From the NCBI GenBank assembly GCA_027005175.1, contig JALTMC010000540.1, positions 1 to 14,483 of the forward strand: 14,483 nt of DNA, read 5' to 3'. The DNA is from Myxococcales bacterium. Its GTDB lineage: Bacteria; Myxococcota_C; UBA6777. Of the stretch, positions 14,107-14,483 are shown piece by piece. Made by a program: the position numbers and the translations under genes. The notes beneath the pieces were generated by a model. It searched no databases. It saw nothing but the letters and a program-made list of their open reading frames with translations, and was not told the origin of the DNA. The first letter of the stretch is position 1; each line of letters begins with the position of its first letter.

Positions 14107-14483
14107 CAGGTGCGTCTTCAGGCAAAGCCATTTGAAGATGTCCTACAATCGAATCAAGCAACTCAGCACCCCTGTCTGTCACTTTCCAGGTGTCCCCTAG
14201 CGAGAGATATCCTGCCTCTGTCAGAGAGGGCAAAGCCTCCGAGAGAAGTGTTGCGAGATCGATGTGGTAATGGACGGCCAGCACCGAAGGGTCCCAACCT
14301 TCTCGCAGACGCAAGCCATTCAACAAAGCCTCAACGCAAACCTCATTCCAGGTTCGCCGCGACCACTCTGCTCCCGAGGGGTTTTCGAGATACATCGGCA
14401 TATTCCGTGGGTTTGCACGACGCCCTCCCCAGCCGGGATGGGCTCGAAAAGAGTGAGCCCCCGGCCCCAAACCGAGATAATCC
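14084..14483 (-). CDS. hemW: HemW-like heme chaperone / coproporphyrinogen oxidase-like radical SAM protein, C-terminal part
   Basis: The 5' part is beyond the window. The 133 codons present begin DYLGLGPGAHSF and then ANPRNMPMYLENP, the substrate-side motifs that follow the radical SAM barrel in HemW and HemN-like proteins. They end with a winged-helix-like tail (LREGWDPSVLAVHY, then EAGYLSLGDTWKVTDRGAELLDSI). HemW (formerly called YggW/HemN-like) binds heme and passes it to heme proteins; it is often wrongly named oxygen-independent coproporphyrinogen oxidase. The 4Fe-4S CxxxCxxC motif is outside the window and cannot be checked. It is followed after 148 bp by the EF-G-like gene on the same strand. 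Confidence 0.88.
   Translation of the reverse strand, partial: DYLGLGPGAHSFRAHPGWGGRRANPRNMPMYLENPSGAEWSRRTWNEVCVEALLNGLRLREGWDPSVLAVHYHIDLATLLSEALPSLTEAGYLSLGDTWKVTDRGAELLDSIVGHLQMALPEDAPALDQVPY

Overview
This is a bacterial chromosomal window with roughly even G+C by eye. Dense gene runs, Shine-Dalgarno sites and mixed ATG/GTG/TTG starts support that reading. Nearly everything is on the minus strand, so the window reads from right to left. The lineage is uncertain. An acetylornithine-type carbamoyltransferase, a PP2C phosphatase fused to a cyclic-nucleotide-binding-like domain, and a polyprenol-sugar glycosyltransferase pair are compatible with Myxococcota or another former deltaproteobacterial group, or with a Bacteroidota-like arginine pathway. 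No rRNA or other marker settles it, and I see no tRNA, rRNA or CRISPR array.

Right end (14483 to about 10200, minus): the C-terminal part of HemW; then a divergent EF-G-like GTPase (EF-G2 type, canonical catalytic His replaced by Asp); then a PP2C phosphatase with a C-terminal CRP-like domain. Middle (10032 to 5581, minus): a GT87-type membrane glycosyltransferase, a GT2 polyprenol-phosphate sugar synthase, an LPLAT acyltransferase and an extended SDR. These look like one envelope glycolipid or lipoglycan module: GT2 would make the lipid-linked sugar, GT87 would use it, and LPLAT would acylate.

Centre (4198 to 5580): the only plus-strand genes. One is a truncated remnant of a DUF4351-type protein. 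The other is an unusual, very acidic, Trp-rich protein of 231 residues built from four repeats, possibly a small beta-propeller lectin-like protein. Directly behind it lies a 162-bp MITE-like foldback element with terminal inverted repeats and a TTA flank on both sides. Its right edge abuts the stop codon of the SDR gene.

Left part (4197 to 1, minus): an arginine run argG-argC-argD-argF', the last truncated by the window edge. The carbamoyltransferase has the FFNPS.RTRTS and W..E signatures of the acetyl/succinyl-ornithine family rather than ornithine carbamoyltransferase. The pathway probably runs through acylated citrulline.

The most striking signal not explained by gene calls is a recurrent pattern. 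At the 3' ends of argD, argG, the PP2C gene and the EF-G-like gene, the last codons plus the stop region are copied downstream as direct repeats with periods of 54 to 72 bp. Another 70-bp-period repeat sits between argC and argD, where three hairpins and a possible Arg-rich short reading frame also lie.
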